A stretch of DNA of 61,806 nucleotides from JAFLCM01 sp964510955 (lineage in GTDB: Bacteria > Planctomycetota > Phycisphaerae > Phycisphaerales > UBA1924): the NCBI GenBank assembly GCA_964510955.1, contig CAZEDW010000023.1:1-61806 (forward strand), given 5' to 3'. The notes under the pieces were generated by a model that was given only the letters and a program-made list of their open reading frames with translations, was not told where the DNA came from and did not search any database. A program made the translations under genes and the position numbers. This document shows, piece by piece, positions 17,740-25,661 of this stretch; the stretch's first letter is position 1; each line of letters starts with the position of its first letter.

Positions 17740-19209
17740 ATGGAACTGAATCGACGCCATTTCCTCGGCACTGCGCTCGGCGCGGCGGCTGCGCCGCTGG
17801 CGCTGAACCTGCCCGCCCGCGCCGACGCGGAATCGCCCGCGGGCCGGGCGACAAAGGTCGCAAAGAACCTTGTGTTCATGGTCTCCGACGGCATGAGCAT
17901 GGGGACGCTCAGCCTCGCGGACCTGTTCATCCAGAGCCGCGATAACCGGCGCTCGCACTGGGTGAAGCTGCTGGAACGGCCGGGTGTTCGGCGTGCGCTG
18001 GTCGACACGCGGTCGGCCGACGGGTTCGTGACCGATTCGGCCGCGGCGTCCACGGCGTGGGGCATCGGCGTGCTGGTGGACAACGGGCGGATCGGCCTGA
18101 CCCCGGACGGCGCGACGCCCGTGCCGATCCTCATGCAGGCCAAGCAGGCGGGCAAGGCGACGGGCCTGGTGACCACCACCCGTGTCACGCACGCAACGCC
18201 GGCGGGTTTTTCGTGCAACATCCCGACCGATCGGGAGGACGAGGGGCGGATCGCGGCCCAGTTGCTCGAACGGCGTTACGACCTGCTGCTGGGCGGGGGC
18301 CGGCACTTCTTCAAGAAAGACATGCTGGCCAAGCGTCCGGACCTGCAGGTCATTTCCAGCCGGAGCGAGTTCGACGCGTTTGTCGGGGCGGGGTTCGGCG
18401 CATCGCCGGTGCTGGGCCTGTTCAACAACAGCCACATGAGCTTCGAGGTCGACCGTGTCACGGACAACCTGGGCGAGCCGTCGCTGGCCGAGATGAGCAG
18501 CGCGGCGCTGCGCCGGCTCGACGCGGTGGGCGCGGCGAACGGGTTTGTGCTGCAGATCGAGGGAGGGCGGGTCGATCACGGCGGTCACTACAACGACGCC
18601 GCGGGGCTGATCTATGACCAGGTCGCCTTCGACAACGCCATCCGGGCGGTGCTCGACTGGTGCGAGGGTCGCGATGACACGCTGGTGATCCTGACCGCCG
18701 ACCACGCGACCGCGAACCCGGGGCTGACCGAGTACGGCCCGCGCGGGGTCAAGGGCTTCCTCCGCACGCTGGAGTTCAAGCACAGCTTCGAGTGGATCGA
18801 GCGCAAACTTGACGGGAAGTTTCACCTCTCCAACCCCGAGCCGCCCGAGTTCGGTGGGGGCGCCCTGGCTCCGGGCGCGAAGACCGAGATCGATCCGGAT
18901 CTGCTGCACTCGCTGGTGAAACAGGCGACGGCGATCTCGCTGGGCAAGGGAGAGCTTGATCTCCTGGTCCGCTGGAAGCACGGCGAGCCCGCCAACGGTT
19001 TTGCCATGGCGGGGGCCAGGTATGGGCCGATCGGCGCCGTCCTGGCGAACCACACCTGCGTCGCGTTCCTCAGCCCGAATCACACCAGCGACCCGGTCGA
19101 GCTGACGGCGCTGGGCCCCGGCAGCGAGCTGGTGCCGCAGCGGTTGGCGATCAACGAGGTGCACGGCGTAATGGTGAAGGCGCTTGACCTGCCGCCGGCG
19201 AAGTCCTGA
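17740..19209 (+). CDS. Tat-exported alkaline phosphatase (PhoA family)
   Basis: 489 residues. Hydrolyses phosphate monoesters outside the cytoplasm. The ATG at 17740 opens a twin-arginine leader (NRRHFLGTALGAAAAPLAL). PhoA-family landmarks are present: first metal Asp in VSDGMSMG, nucleophile Ser in TDSAAASTAWG, THATPAGF, metal ligands in IEGGRVDHGGH, TADHAT, and the final His in PNHTSDPVELTALGPG. The nucleophile and all metal positions that I can align are retained. It follows the beta-barrel gene by 73 bases. A longer upstream frame exists but only this start gives the leader. Confidence 0.9.
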   Translation: MELNRRHFLGTALGAAAAPLALNLPARADAESPAGRATKVAKNLVFMVSDGMSMGTLSLADLFIQSRDNRRSHWVKLLERPGVRRALVDTRSADGFVTDSAAASTAWGIGVLVDNGRIGLTPDGATPVPILMQAKQAGKATGLVTTTRVTHATPAGFSCNIPTDREDEGRIAAQLLERRYDLLLGGGRHFFKKDMLAKRPDLQVISSRSEFDAFVGAGFGASPVLGLFNNSHMSFEVDRVTDNLGEPSLAEMSSAALRRLDAVGAANGFVLQIEGGRVDHGGHYNDAAGLIYDQVAFDNAIRAVLDWCEGRDDTLVILTADHATANPGLTEYGPRGVKGFLRTLEFKHSFEWIERKLDGKFHLSNPEPPEFGGGALAPGAKTEIDPDLLHSLVKQATAISLGKGELDLLVRWKHGEPANGFAMAGARYGPIGAVLANHTCVAFLSPNHTSDPVELTALGPGSELVPQRLAINEVHGVMVKALDLPPAKS

Positions 19210-19215
19210 CCCGCG

Positions 19216-19641
19216 CTACGGCAGAAAACGATTGCTGTGCTGGTGAGACGGGACGGCGCAATGGTCGGCCGGCCCGAACCACCCGGTGCGCCGCGCCGCG
19301 ATGAAGGTGTAACACCCATCGCGGATCGGGCGCGGGACGATCATGCCCGCAGCGCCGAGGACGCCCCAGACGCCGCCGAGGTGGCGCAGCAGTCGCAGGG
19401 CGGCGGTTGACCGGCGGTGAAGCCCGCCGGCGTCGAGCAGCACCATGGACTCAGGATCGCCGGGGCTGGTGGCGGTCTCGACTGACCGGTAGGTCGTTCC
19501 CTGGAGCGGCGCGAAGCGCAGAACCCGGCGAGCGTCGCGGCGCAGGGTCCACTGAACCAGCCCGGCGCACAGACCGCAGGCGCCGTCGTAGAACACGATT
19601 GGGCCGGCATGGGGAGCGCCGTGGCGTGCGGCGTGCGCCAT
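19216..19641 (-). CDS. DCC-family thiol-disulfide oxidoreductase (DUF393)
   Basis: 141 residues. The family signature YDGACGLC lies near residues 18-25, with the conserved W-x-L-R-R-D and RFAPLQG segments and the C-terminal Y-x-x-I-A-x-R-R-x-x-W. These proteins are predicted CxxC thiol oxidoreductases of unknown substrate. It is the last gene of the sucD-skp-lpxD run, starting 27 bases after lpxD, and converges on the alkaline phosphatase gene with only 6 bases between stops. Confidence 0.85.
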   Translation of the reverse strand: MAHAARHGAPHAGPIVFYDGACGLCAGLVQWTLRRDARRVLRFAPLQGTTYRSVETATSPGDPESMVLLDAGGLHRRSTAALRLLRHLGGVWGVLGAAGMIVPRPIRDGCYTFIAARRTGWFGPADHCAVPSHQHSNRFLP

Positions 19642-19668
19642 GACTGACGATACGCCCGCGGGCAGGCC

Positions 19669-20718
19669 TCACCCCGGGTTGATCAGTTTCCGCGCTGCCT
19701 TGGCCAGCTCGGGCAGCTCGTCCCACGCGGCGTAGAGGCGGAGCGTCTGCCGGGCGGGGCGCGCCGGGGTTCCGAGCCAGGTTTCGCCGGGCGGGATGTC
19801 GTCCATGACGCCGGAACGGGCGGCGACGGTGGCCCCAGCGCCGATGGTGCGCCCGTCGGCGATGGCCACGCCGCCGGCGAGCGTCACGCCGTCGCCGAGG
19901 GTCACGCTGCCAGCCAGCGCGGAGCAGCCGCAGATGAGGCAGGCGCGGCCGACGCGGCAGTTGTGGGCGATCTGCACGAGGTTGTCGATCTTGGTCATCG
20001 ACCCGATGAGGGTGGACCCGAACTTGCCGCGGTCGATGGTGGTGTTGGCGCCGATCTCCACGGCGTCGCCGATCACGACGTCGCCGATGTGGGGGATCTT
20101 GAGGATGCCCTTGCCGCCGGGGGCCGGGCGGTAGCCGAAGCCGTCGGTTCCCAGCACCACTCCCGAGTGGATGATGCATGCGGCGCCGATCCGGCAGCGG
20201 TCCTGGATGACCGCCGCCGCGTGGACCACGGTGCCGGCGCCGATGGTGACGCCCGAGCCGATGACGGCGTTGGCGTGGATGACCGCGCCGGGTCCGATGA
20301 CGCTGTCGGCGCCGACGACGACGTGCGAGCCAAGGATCGCCGAGGGATCGATGGACGCACGCGGGTTGACGCTGCGGTGCCCGAGCGTGTCGGGCGGCTT
20401 GCGGGGGTCGTCGGCGAGCTCGGTGAGCAGCTCGATGAGGGCCAGGTCCGCATCGGCGACCACCAGCACCGCGCGGCCCGGCGGGACCCGCTGCAGACCG
20501 GCCTGCGGGTCATCGAACGCCTTGCGGGTGACCAGCACCGCGCCGGCCCGGCTCGCCAGCCACCTAGGGGCGTGGCGCGCATCGCGGATGAACGACAGCG
20601 CCCGCTCGTCGGCGTCGTCGAGTGTGTCCAGACGGGTCAGAACGACATCGCGCGGGCCGTGGAGGTCGGCCCGGAGCTTGTCGGCCAATCCCCCGCTGGT
20701 CCATTCGGGCGTCTTCAC
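19669..20718 (-). CDS. lpxD: UDP-3-O-acylglucosamine N-acyltransferase
   Basis: 349 residues. Third step of lipid A synthesis: it adds the N-linked acyl chain. An N-terminal LpxD domain (about 1-110) is followed by a left-handed parallel beta-helix of hexapeptide repeats (IDPSAILGSHVVVGADSVIG, and on to IGAGTVVHAAAVI), then GTDGFGYRP, which is characteristic of LpxD, the catalytic-His motif IAHN, and a C-terminal helical segment. It starts two bases after the skp stop, so the two are cotranscribed as in many Gram-negatives. It implies that the organism makes lipid A. Confidence 0.93.
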   Translation of the reverse strand: MKTPEWTSGGLADKLRADLHGPRDVVLTRLDTLDDADERALSFIRDARHAPRWLASRAGAVLVTRKAFDDPQAGLQRVPPGRAVLVVADADLALIELLTELADDPRKPPDTLGHRSVNPRASIDPSAILGSHVVVGADSVIGPGAVIHANAVIGSGVTIGAGTVVHAAAVIQDRCRIGAACIIHSGVVLGTDGFGYRPAPGGKGILKIPHIGDVVIGDAVEIGANTTIDRGKFGSTLIGSMTKIDNLVQIAHNCRVGRACLICGCSALAGSVTLGDGVTLAGGVAIADGRTIGAGATVAARSGVMDDIPPGETWLGTPARPARQTLRLYAAWDELPELAKAARKLINPG

Positions 20719-20720
20719 GG

Positions 20721-21392
20721 TCAGTTCGGCTTCTTCTCGGCGGGCTTTGCGGCGGGTGCGTCGGCGGGCTTGTCGGCGCCGCCGGCCTTGAAATCGTTGT
20801 TCATCTGCTGGGCCACCTGCTCGGAGATGTCCACGTCGATCGAGGCGAACAGCAGGCGCCGGTTCACCATCGCGGCCTGGGCCTGCTGGGGGCTGGCCTC
20901 GGAGGGGATCTTCTCCTTGCTGTCGTCGATCATGACGATGTCCCAGCCGTTCTTCTTGGCGAAGTCACGGGTGGCGTCGCCGATCTTCTCGAAGAGATCG
21001 ATCTGCATGGTCTTCTTCTTGTCCTCGGCGAGGATCTTGGCCGCCTGGGCCTCGCCCTGGACTCGGGCGGTCAGCCGCAGCACCTCTTCGCGCTTGGCCA
21101 GGAATGCGGCGCCGTTCTTGGGGAGGATCTCCAGCTCTTCCTTGGCGCTCTTGAGCTGCTTGGCGAGGTTGTTCACGCCGTCTTCGAGCGCCTTGAGAAA
21201 GGTCTCGAGCTGCTTCTCGCGGGCGGTTTTCTCGTCGAGCTGGTCGAGCACGCGGTTGAGGTCGATCACCGCGACGCTGGTGGGGCGGGCGGGGCGGGCG
21301 ACCGCGGCGGTGGGGGTGAGCAGGACGCCGGCGGGGGCCAGCGCCGCCAGGGAGATGCAGCAGGAGAGCGCTCGTTGAATCAGAAGTCGCAT
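20721..21392 (-). CDS. skp: OmpH/Skp-family periplasmic chaperone
   Basis: 223 residues. The ATG at 21392 is preceded by GGAG and begins a signal peptide (ISLAALAPAGVLLTPTAAVA). The mature chain starts with the family's SVAVIDLNRVLDQLDE, continues as a long charged coiled coil (about 60-130), and returns to the body domain (GWDIVMIDDSKEKIP). The Ala/Pro/Lys tail is extra. It should hold unfolded outer-membrane proteins for BamA. It lies immediately ahead of lpxD. Confidence 0.85.
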   Translation of the reverse strand: MRLLIQRALSCCISLAALAPAGVLLTPTAAVARPARPTSVAVIDLNRVLDQLDEKTAREKQLETFLKALEDGVNNLAKQLKSAKEELEILPKNGAAFLAKREEVLRLTARVQGEAQAAKILAEDKKKTMQIDLFEKIGDATRDFAKKNGWDIVMIDDSKEKIPSEASPQQAQAAMVNRRLLFASIDVDISEQVAQQMNNDFKAGGADKPADAPAAKPAEKKPN

Positions 21393-21490
21393 CGGAGGAT
21401 TCTCCAAGGGTGGTGTGCGTTTTGGTTGGTTCGTGCGAACGGGTCGGGCGGGCGAGCGGCGGCGCTCGAATCCCGCGGTTTCAAACAGGA

Positions 21491-22459
21491 CTACAGCTTC
21501 ATCGCCCGCGCCATCGCGGCGCCCATGTCGGCGGGCGTCTGGGCGATCTCGAAGCCTGCGGCACGCAGGGCGTCGATCTTGGACTCCGCCGTCCCCTCGC
21601 CGCCGGAGATGATCGCCCCGGCGTGTCCCATCCGACGGCCCGGGGGCGCGGTCCGCCCCGCGATGAACGACGCCAGCGGCTTGGTGACGTTCTTCCTGGC
21701 CCAAGCGGCGGCGGCTTCTTCGTCGCTGCCGCCGATCTCGCCGATCATCAGGATGGCGTGCGTGTCGGGGTCGGCCTGGAACAGTTCGAGGCAATCGATG
21801 AACCCCATGCCGCGGACCGGGTCGCCGCCGATGCCCACGCAGGTGGACTGGGCCAGCCCCAGCGAGCTGGTCTGCCAGACCGCCTCATAGGTCAGCGTGC
21901 CGGAGCGGGAGACGATGCCCACGGCCTTCTTCTTGGGCGCCTCGGAGATGTGACGGTTGATGTACCCCGGCATGATGCCGATCTTGCAGCCGGCGCTGGT
22001 GTAGGGGCTGGCGGCGGAGGTTCCCTCGCCGGTCTTGGGGCCGGGGGTGATGACGCCCGGGCAGTTCGGCCCGATGAGGTACACCCGGTCGGCCGTGGAG
22101 CGTCCGGCGTTGTGCTCGTCCAGCAAGGCTCGAACCTTCACCATGTCCTGCACGGGCACGCCTTCGGTGATGGCGCAGATGACTTTGACGCCCGCGAACA
22201 GGGCTTCGAGGATCGCGTCGCCCGCGAACGGGGGCGGAACGAAGATCATGGTGGCCGAGGCGCCGGTGGCCTCGACCGCCTGGCGAACCGTGTCGAAGAT
22301 CGGCAGCCCGTTGTCGTCTTTGCTCCCGCCCTTGCCGGGCGTGACGCCCCCCACAAGCTTGGTGCCGTAATGCAGGCACCCGCGCGTGTGCTGGGCGCCG
22401 AAGCTCCCGGTGATGCCCTGACAGATGACCTTGGTTGACGGCGTGACGAGGATCGACAT
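21491..22459 (-). CDS. sucD: succinate-CoA ligase, alpha subunit
   Basis: 322 residues. Forms succinyl-CoA or the reverse with nucleotide phosphorylation in the TCA cycle. The CoA-binding domain (VICQGITGSFGAQHTRGCLHYG, VGGVTPGKGG) and the ligase domain with the phosphohistidine loop GRTAPPGRRMGHAGAI are intact. Compared with the E. coli protein as I recall it, about 17 extra residues (KTGEGTSAASPYTSAG) lie between NCPGVITPG and CKIGIMPG. The beta subunit gene sucC, normally adjacent, is not here: downstream is skp, upstream is the truncated dockerin gene. Confidence 0.92.
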   Translation of the reverse strand: MSILVTPSTKVICQGITGSFGAQHTRGCLHYGTKLVGGVTPGKGGSKDDNGLPIFDTVRQAVEATGASATMIFVPPPFAGDAILEALFAGVKVICAITEGVPVQDMVKVRALLDEHNAGRSTADRVYLIGPNCPGVITPGPKTGEGTSAASPYTSAGCKIGIMPGYINRHISEAPKKKAVGIVSRSGTLTYEAVWQTSSLGLAQSTCVGIGGDPVRGMGFIDCLELFQADPDTHAILMIGEIGGSDEEAAAAWARKNVTKPLASFIAGRTAPPGRRMGHAGAIISGGEGTAESKIDALRAAGFEIAQTPADMGAAMARAMKL

Positions 22460-22541
22460 GGGGGGAGGCAAGGATACACCATCCCACGCCGCCGGTCGTG
22501 GCGGGCAGTCAGCCGCACAGACGCCCGGTGATCGGGCCCGG

Positions 22542-22786
22542 CTACGGGCAGGCGGTGCCGAACTTGGACAGCAGCACGACCAGGTCGGCGGTGTTGACGA
22601 AGCCGTTGCCGTCCAGGTCGCCGTTGCCGAACGGGGGGATCGCGGCGCCAAAGTTGGCCAGCAGCACCGTTAGGTCCACGGTGTTGACGACGTGGTCGTG
22701 GTTGATGTCGTAGACGCACGGCGGCGGCACGCCGAGGGAGCGGATCACGCTGATGGGGCGGATCACGCGGTCCGGATCGGCGGGTG
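22542..22786 (-). pseudogene. 3' remnant of a dockerin-tailed secreted protein, cut by an IS3 element
   Basis: About 81 codons encode a linker and two dockerin-like repeats, YDINHDHVVNTVDLTVLLANF and GDLDGNGFVNTADLVVLLS, ending in FGTACP. The same tail closes the intact genes at 7499 and 56676. The frame meets the left end of the IS at 22787. On the far side of the IS there are only 65 bases before the tRNA and no 5' part of such a gene, so the front was lost, probably through an IS-associated deletion. Confidence 0.7.
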
Positions 22787-22860
22787 TGACCTGCCCCCTC
22801 AAACCGGTCCGACCCGAGAGTGGTACTTTCGGTGTTTGGACCCAAGGAAGGGGCATCGAC

Positions 22861-23145
22861 ATGGGCGACACGAGCAAGCGGTTCAAGCCTGAGCAGATCG
22901 TGGCGATGCTGCTTGAGGCCGAGGTCGAACTGAGCAAGGGCGCCACGATCGCGGTGGCGGTGAAGAAGCTGGGGATCACGGACCAGACGTAGTAGCGGTG
23001 GCGGCGTGAGTACGGCGGAATGAAGGTGGACCAGGCCAAGCGGCTGAAGGAGCTGGAGGCGGAGAACGCGCGGCTCAAGCGCGCGGTGGCCGACCAGGCG
23101 TTGGACAACGCGATCCTTCGGGAGGCCGCCCGCCCAAACTGCTGA
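22861..23145 (+). pseudogene. IS3 transposase orfA, interrupted by two adjacent TAG codons
   Basis: Reads M-G-D-T-S-K-R-F-K-P-E-Q-I-V, the usual IS3 helix-turn-helix opening, to GITDQT. It then hits TAG TAG at 22990-22995 and resumes in the same frame as RWRREYGGMKVDQAKRLKEL and a leucine-zipper-like ENARLKRAVADQALDNAIL up to TGA at 23143-23145. In relatives as I recall them the two interrupted positions are Tyr-Tyr (T-x-x-R-W). As it stands, normal translation yields only a 43-residue fragment without the coiled coil. Confidence 0.8.
23133..23139 (+). promoter_or_regulatory. -1 ribosomal frameshift site of the IS
   Basis: CCCAAAC sits in the orfA frame as C-CCA-AAC, i.e. the X-XXY-YYZ slippery pattern, four bases before the orfA stop codon (23143). 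Slipping back one base continues exactly into orfB as C-T-G C-T-G A-G-C (L-L-S-P-A-R-R-R). Confidence 0.65.
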
Positions 23146-24053
23146 GCCCGGCGCGTCGGCGCGAACTGGTTGCAAGAGTTGTTCGTGACCTGAGCGTGTC
23201 GGAGCGTCGGGTGTGCCGTGTGATCGGGCAGGCCCGTGCGGTGCAGCGGTACGCGCCGCGGCCACTGGATGATGAAGAGCCGCTGACGGCCCGGATCGTG
23301 GAGCTCGCACGGACGAACGGTCGTTTCGGCTATAGGCGGGCGACAGCGATGCCGCACCATGAAGCGTGGAACGTGAACCACAGAAGGGTCGAGCGGGTCT
23401 GGCGTCACGCCGGTCTGAAGATCCCGAAGAAGCAGCCCAGGAGAGGCCGGTTGTGGCTGAACGAGCCCTCGGGCATCCGGCTGCGGCCGGAGCGGGGAGA
23501 TTATGTTTGGGCGTACGACTTCGTGACGGCACGGACGCACGACGGCCGGGCGTTCAAGATGCTGACGGTTGTGGACGAGTTCACGCGGGAGTGCCTGGCG
23601 ATCGACGCAGCGCGGCGGTTGAGCAGCGACGACGTGCTGGAACGCCTGACGTGGCAGTTCGTGACGCGGGGCGTTCCCGATCACATCCGCAGCGATAACG
23701 GGCCGGAGTTCACGGCGAAGGAAGTCCGGTGCTGGCTGGGCAGGGTCGGCGTGAAGACCCTCCTCATCGAGCCCGGCAGCCCCTGGGAGAACAGGTATGT
23801 GGAGAGCTTCAACGGCAAGCTGCGCGACGAACTCTTGAACGGTGAGGCCTTCTACACACTGAAGGAGGCCAAGGTGCTGATTGAGCGGTGGCGGGAACAC
23901 TACAACCGGGTGCGTCCGCGCTCGTCGCTGGGATACCGGCCGCCGGCACCGGACACTTGTAGCGGCACGGCTGCAGAGCCGGGCTCCGCTTCGCTGCGCC
24001 CGGCTCCGCAGCAGCACATGGGCAACGCCAAACTAACTCTGACTGTGGACTGA
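23139..24053 (+). CDS. IS3 transposase orfB (DDE integrase domain)
   Basis: Open from the frameshift site; a GTG at 23196 could also serve as an internal start. It contains the HTH_21-like region (FGYRR, R-V-x-R-V-W-R) and the rve integrase core. The DDE residues are visible: Asp in YVWAYDFV, Asp in HIRSDNGPEF, and Glu in ENRYVESF with exactly 35 residues between the last two. The end GYRPPAPDT carries a 30-residue tail. The catalytic part looks intact although orfA is not, so any transposition would need readthrough or a helper element. Confidence 0.88.
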   Translation: MLSPARRRELVARVVRDLSVSERRVCRVIGQARAVQRYAPRPLDDEEPLTARIVELARTNGRFGYRRATAMPHHEAWNVNHRRVERVWRHAGLKIPKKQPRRGRLWLNEPSGIRLRPERGDYVWAYDFVTARTHDGRAFKMLTVVDEFTRECLAIDAARRLSSDDVLERLTWQFVTRGVPDHIRSDNGPEFTAKEVRCWLGRVGVKTLLIEPGSPWENRYVESFNGKLRDELLNGEAFYTLKEAKVLIERWREHYNRVRPRSSLGYRPPAPDTCSGTAAEPGSASLRPAPQQHMGNAKLTLTVD

Positions 24054-24092
24054 ATCGTGGGGGCAGGGCATTCTCCCCTGCTCGGCCCTCTC

Positions 24093-24129
24093 CAAAACGC
24101 ACAAACCCCTGCCTTGCAGGGGTTTGCGT
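24093..24129 (-). terminator. terminator following tRNA-Arg
   Basis: On the minus strand GCAAACCCCTG pairs with CAGGGGTTTGTGC around a short loop (CAAGG) and is followed by GTTTTGG. It begins within ten bases of the tRNA 3' end. Confidence 0.75.
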
Positions 24130-24135
24130 CGCAAG

Positions 24136-24209
24136 CACGGGCGGAAGGAGTCGAACCCTCAACCTCCTGATCCGTAGTCAGGTGCTCTATCCAATTGAGC
24201 TACGCCCGC
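24136..24209 (-). tRNA. tRNA-Arg, anticodon ACG
   Basis: A 74-base cloverleaf: acceptor GCGGGCG pairs with CGCCCGU (one G-U) with discriminator G; D-arm with AGCTCAATTGGATAGAGC; anticodon stem CCTGA / TCAGG with loop CTACGGA, giving ACG at positions 34-36; T-arm GAGGGTTCGACTCCT. CCA is not encoded. A34 would normally be edited to inosine by TadA to read CGU, CGC and CGA. The IS3 element ends 66 bases from its 3' end. Confidence 0.93.
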
Positions 24210-24302
24210 GTGGCGCCCGGCGGTCATCGAATCCGATGCCGCGAGGTTGGGGGACAGGGTATCACGCCCGCCCCGCACGGGCAACACGGGGCCCGCCCAC
24301 CT

Positions 24303-25475
24303 TTATCCGTTGAGCGCAGGGGCCTGGTCGAGGCCCTGACGCATCGCGATCCGCATGTCTTTGACCTCGGGGGTTTCCGTCCTTCGATCATCGCGAAGGT
24401 AGCCCAGGTCCAGAGCCATGGCGGCGGGGCCGCCGCGGTCCTTCTTGATCCACTCCGAGAGATTGACCAAGACCACCTCGCACCCGGCCCGCTCCAGGCG
24501 ACCGACGAGGTCGTTGGTGACGCCTTCGGGAACGATAACGACCGGCTTGCCGCCCTGGTTTTTGGGGGGCAGTTGCAGTGCACCGGCGGCGTACATCGCC
24601 GCGTCGTGGTCCGACAGGGGAATCACCGTCTCGCTCACCCGGGCCTTGCGCCCGAGGATGAGCCGTTGCGACTCCTCGGCGAGGGCCTTCACATAGACCA
24701 CCAGCACCTTGCGGTCTTCGCCGACGCCGGTGGCCACCATGTCGCCGCGGCAGAATCGCGGGTCGCACAGCGTGAGCTGGTGCACCTCGCGCCCGGTGAC
24801 CATCTCCGCGAGGGTTTCGCGCAGGCGCGGGTCGCTCGACCACGCGGGCTGCCTGGGGGCGAGCATCGAGAGCAGCCGGCGCGCCGCCGACGGCTCGCCC
24901 TCGTCCAAGTGCTCCGGCCCGCAGACAAAGACGTAGTTGGGGCCACAGCGGAAGAAGTCGACGGCGCCTCCGAAGCGGTGATCGAACATCTCTACACGGA
25001 AGCCAAGCCCCCGCAGGGTGCGGGCATAGCCGTCGCGCAGGGGTTGCAACCGTGGCTCCAGGGTTGCCAGCATAAAGGTCTTGTCACCGACGCAGGTCCG
25101 GGCCGAGCGGTCGGCGAGGAACCCCGCCGCTCCCATGAACGCCAACTCGGGCAGCGCCCGGTCCGGCTGCGCCGCCAGAACGTCGGCCCCGTACCGGCGC
25201 ATCACCTCGACAAGCCCGTGCCACTGCTTCACGGCGAGATCGACGCTGGGCTTGGACTTCATCGAGTCCGGTCGCAGGTCGCCCAGCCCCGGCGACCGCG
25301 CCGCCAGCCCCGAGTAGAAGTGGGGACGTCCGAGCAGGAACGACCGGCGAAGCTGCACCGGGAACTGGCGCGATGACCCGTGCCCCGGAGCACTCACCGG
25401 GGCGCGCGAGTCCTCGGCGCCCGGTGGCAGCGTGCCGTTCCCGCCGGGGTTGTGCTGTTGCTCCATCGAAGGCAT
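24303..25475 (-). CDS. amidinotransferase/dimethylargininase-like protein, probably without the catalytic Cys
   Basis: 390 residues from the ATG at 25475. It resembles the pentein (arginine deiminase/DDAH) fold: ELAFMGAAGFLADRS occupies the D-x-V-F-T-A-N position, FGGAVDFFRCGPNYVFVCG resembles the E-G-G-D block, and REVHQLTLCDPRFCRGD the H-L-D-x-x-F block. The C-terminal VNLSEWIKKDRGGPAAMALDL corresponds to the S-E-F-x-K-x-GGxxxC motif. The nucleophile position there is Met rather than Cys. It may be a non-catalytic relative or have another activity. The first 45 residues are polar and disordered. Divergent from moxR. Confidence 0.5.
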   Translation of the reverse strand: MPSMEQQHNPGGNGTLPPGAEDSRAPVSAPGHGSSRQFPVQLRRSFLLGRPHFYSGLAARSPGLGDLRPDSMKSKPSVDLAVKQWHGLVEVMRRYGADVLAAQPDRALPELAFMGAAGFLADRSARTCVGDKTFMLATLEPRLQPLRDGYARTLRGLGFRVEMFDHRFGGAVDFFRCGPNYVFVCGPEHLDEGEPSAARRLLSMLAPRQPAWSSDPRLRETLAEMVTGREVHQLTLCDPRFCRGDMVATGVGEDRKVLVVYVKALAEESQRLILGRKARVSETVIPLSDHDAAMYAAGALQLPPKNQGGKPVVIVPEGVTNDLVGRLERAGCEVVLVNLSEWIKKDRGGPAAMALDLGYLRDDRRTETPEVKDMRIAMRQGLDQAPALNG

Positions 25476-25661
25476 GGTCCCCACCACAAGTGAGCCGCAC
25501 GCCGCGCCGATCGACCCGCGTGCGGCCTTGAGATGATACTCACCAGGGCGTCCCTGCAGGACCCCCGCGGGTCCGCGGCCCGGTCGGCACGCGGGATACC
25601 CGGCCCTGACCGCTGCATTCCCCGGCGTTGGGCCGGGCCGGCAGGTACCATCGGTGATCCA

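Larger units (their letters stand above)
22787..24070 (+). mobile_element. IS3-family insertion sequence
   Basis: About 1.28 kb carrying orfA and orfB in a -1 frame relation. The ends form imperfect inverted repeats: left TGACCTGCCCCC (22787-22798) and right, read inward, TGCCCTGCCCCC (24070-24059). The three bases flanking each end (GTG and TTC) do not match, so no target duplication is visible; this fits a deletion or recombination after insertion. A slippery heptamer lies at the orfA/orfB junction. Confidence 0.85.

Noticed and set aside
22542..24017. One long minus-strand gene ending in dockerin repeats
   Set aside because: Its first 400 codons are antisense to the IS3 transposase; only the tail up to the IS end at 22786 is real.
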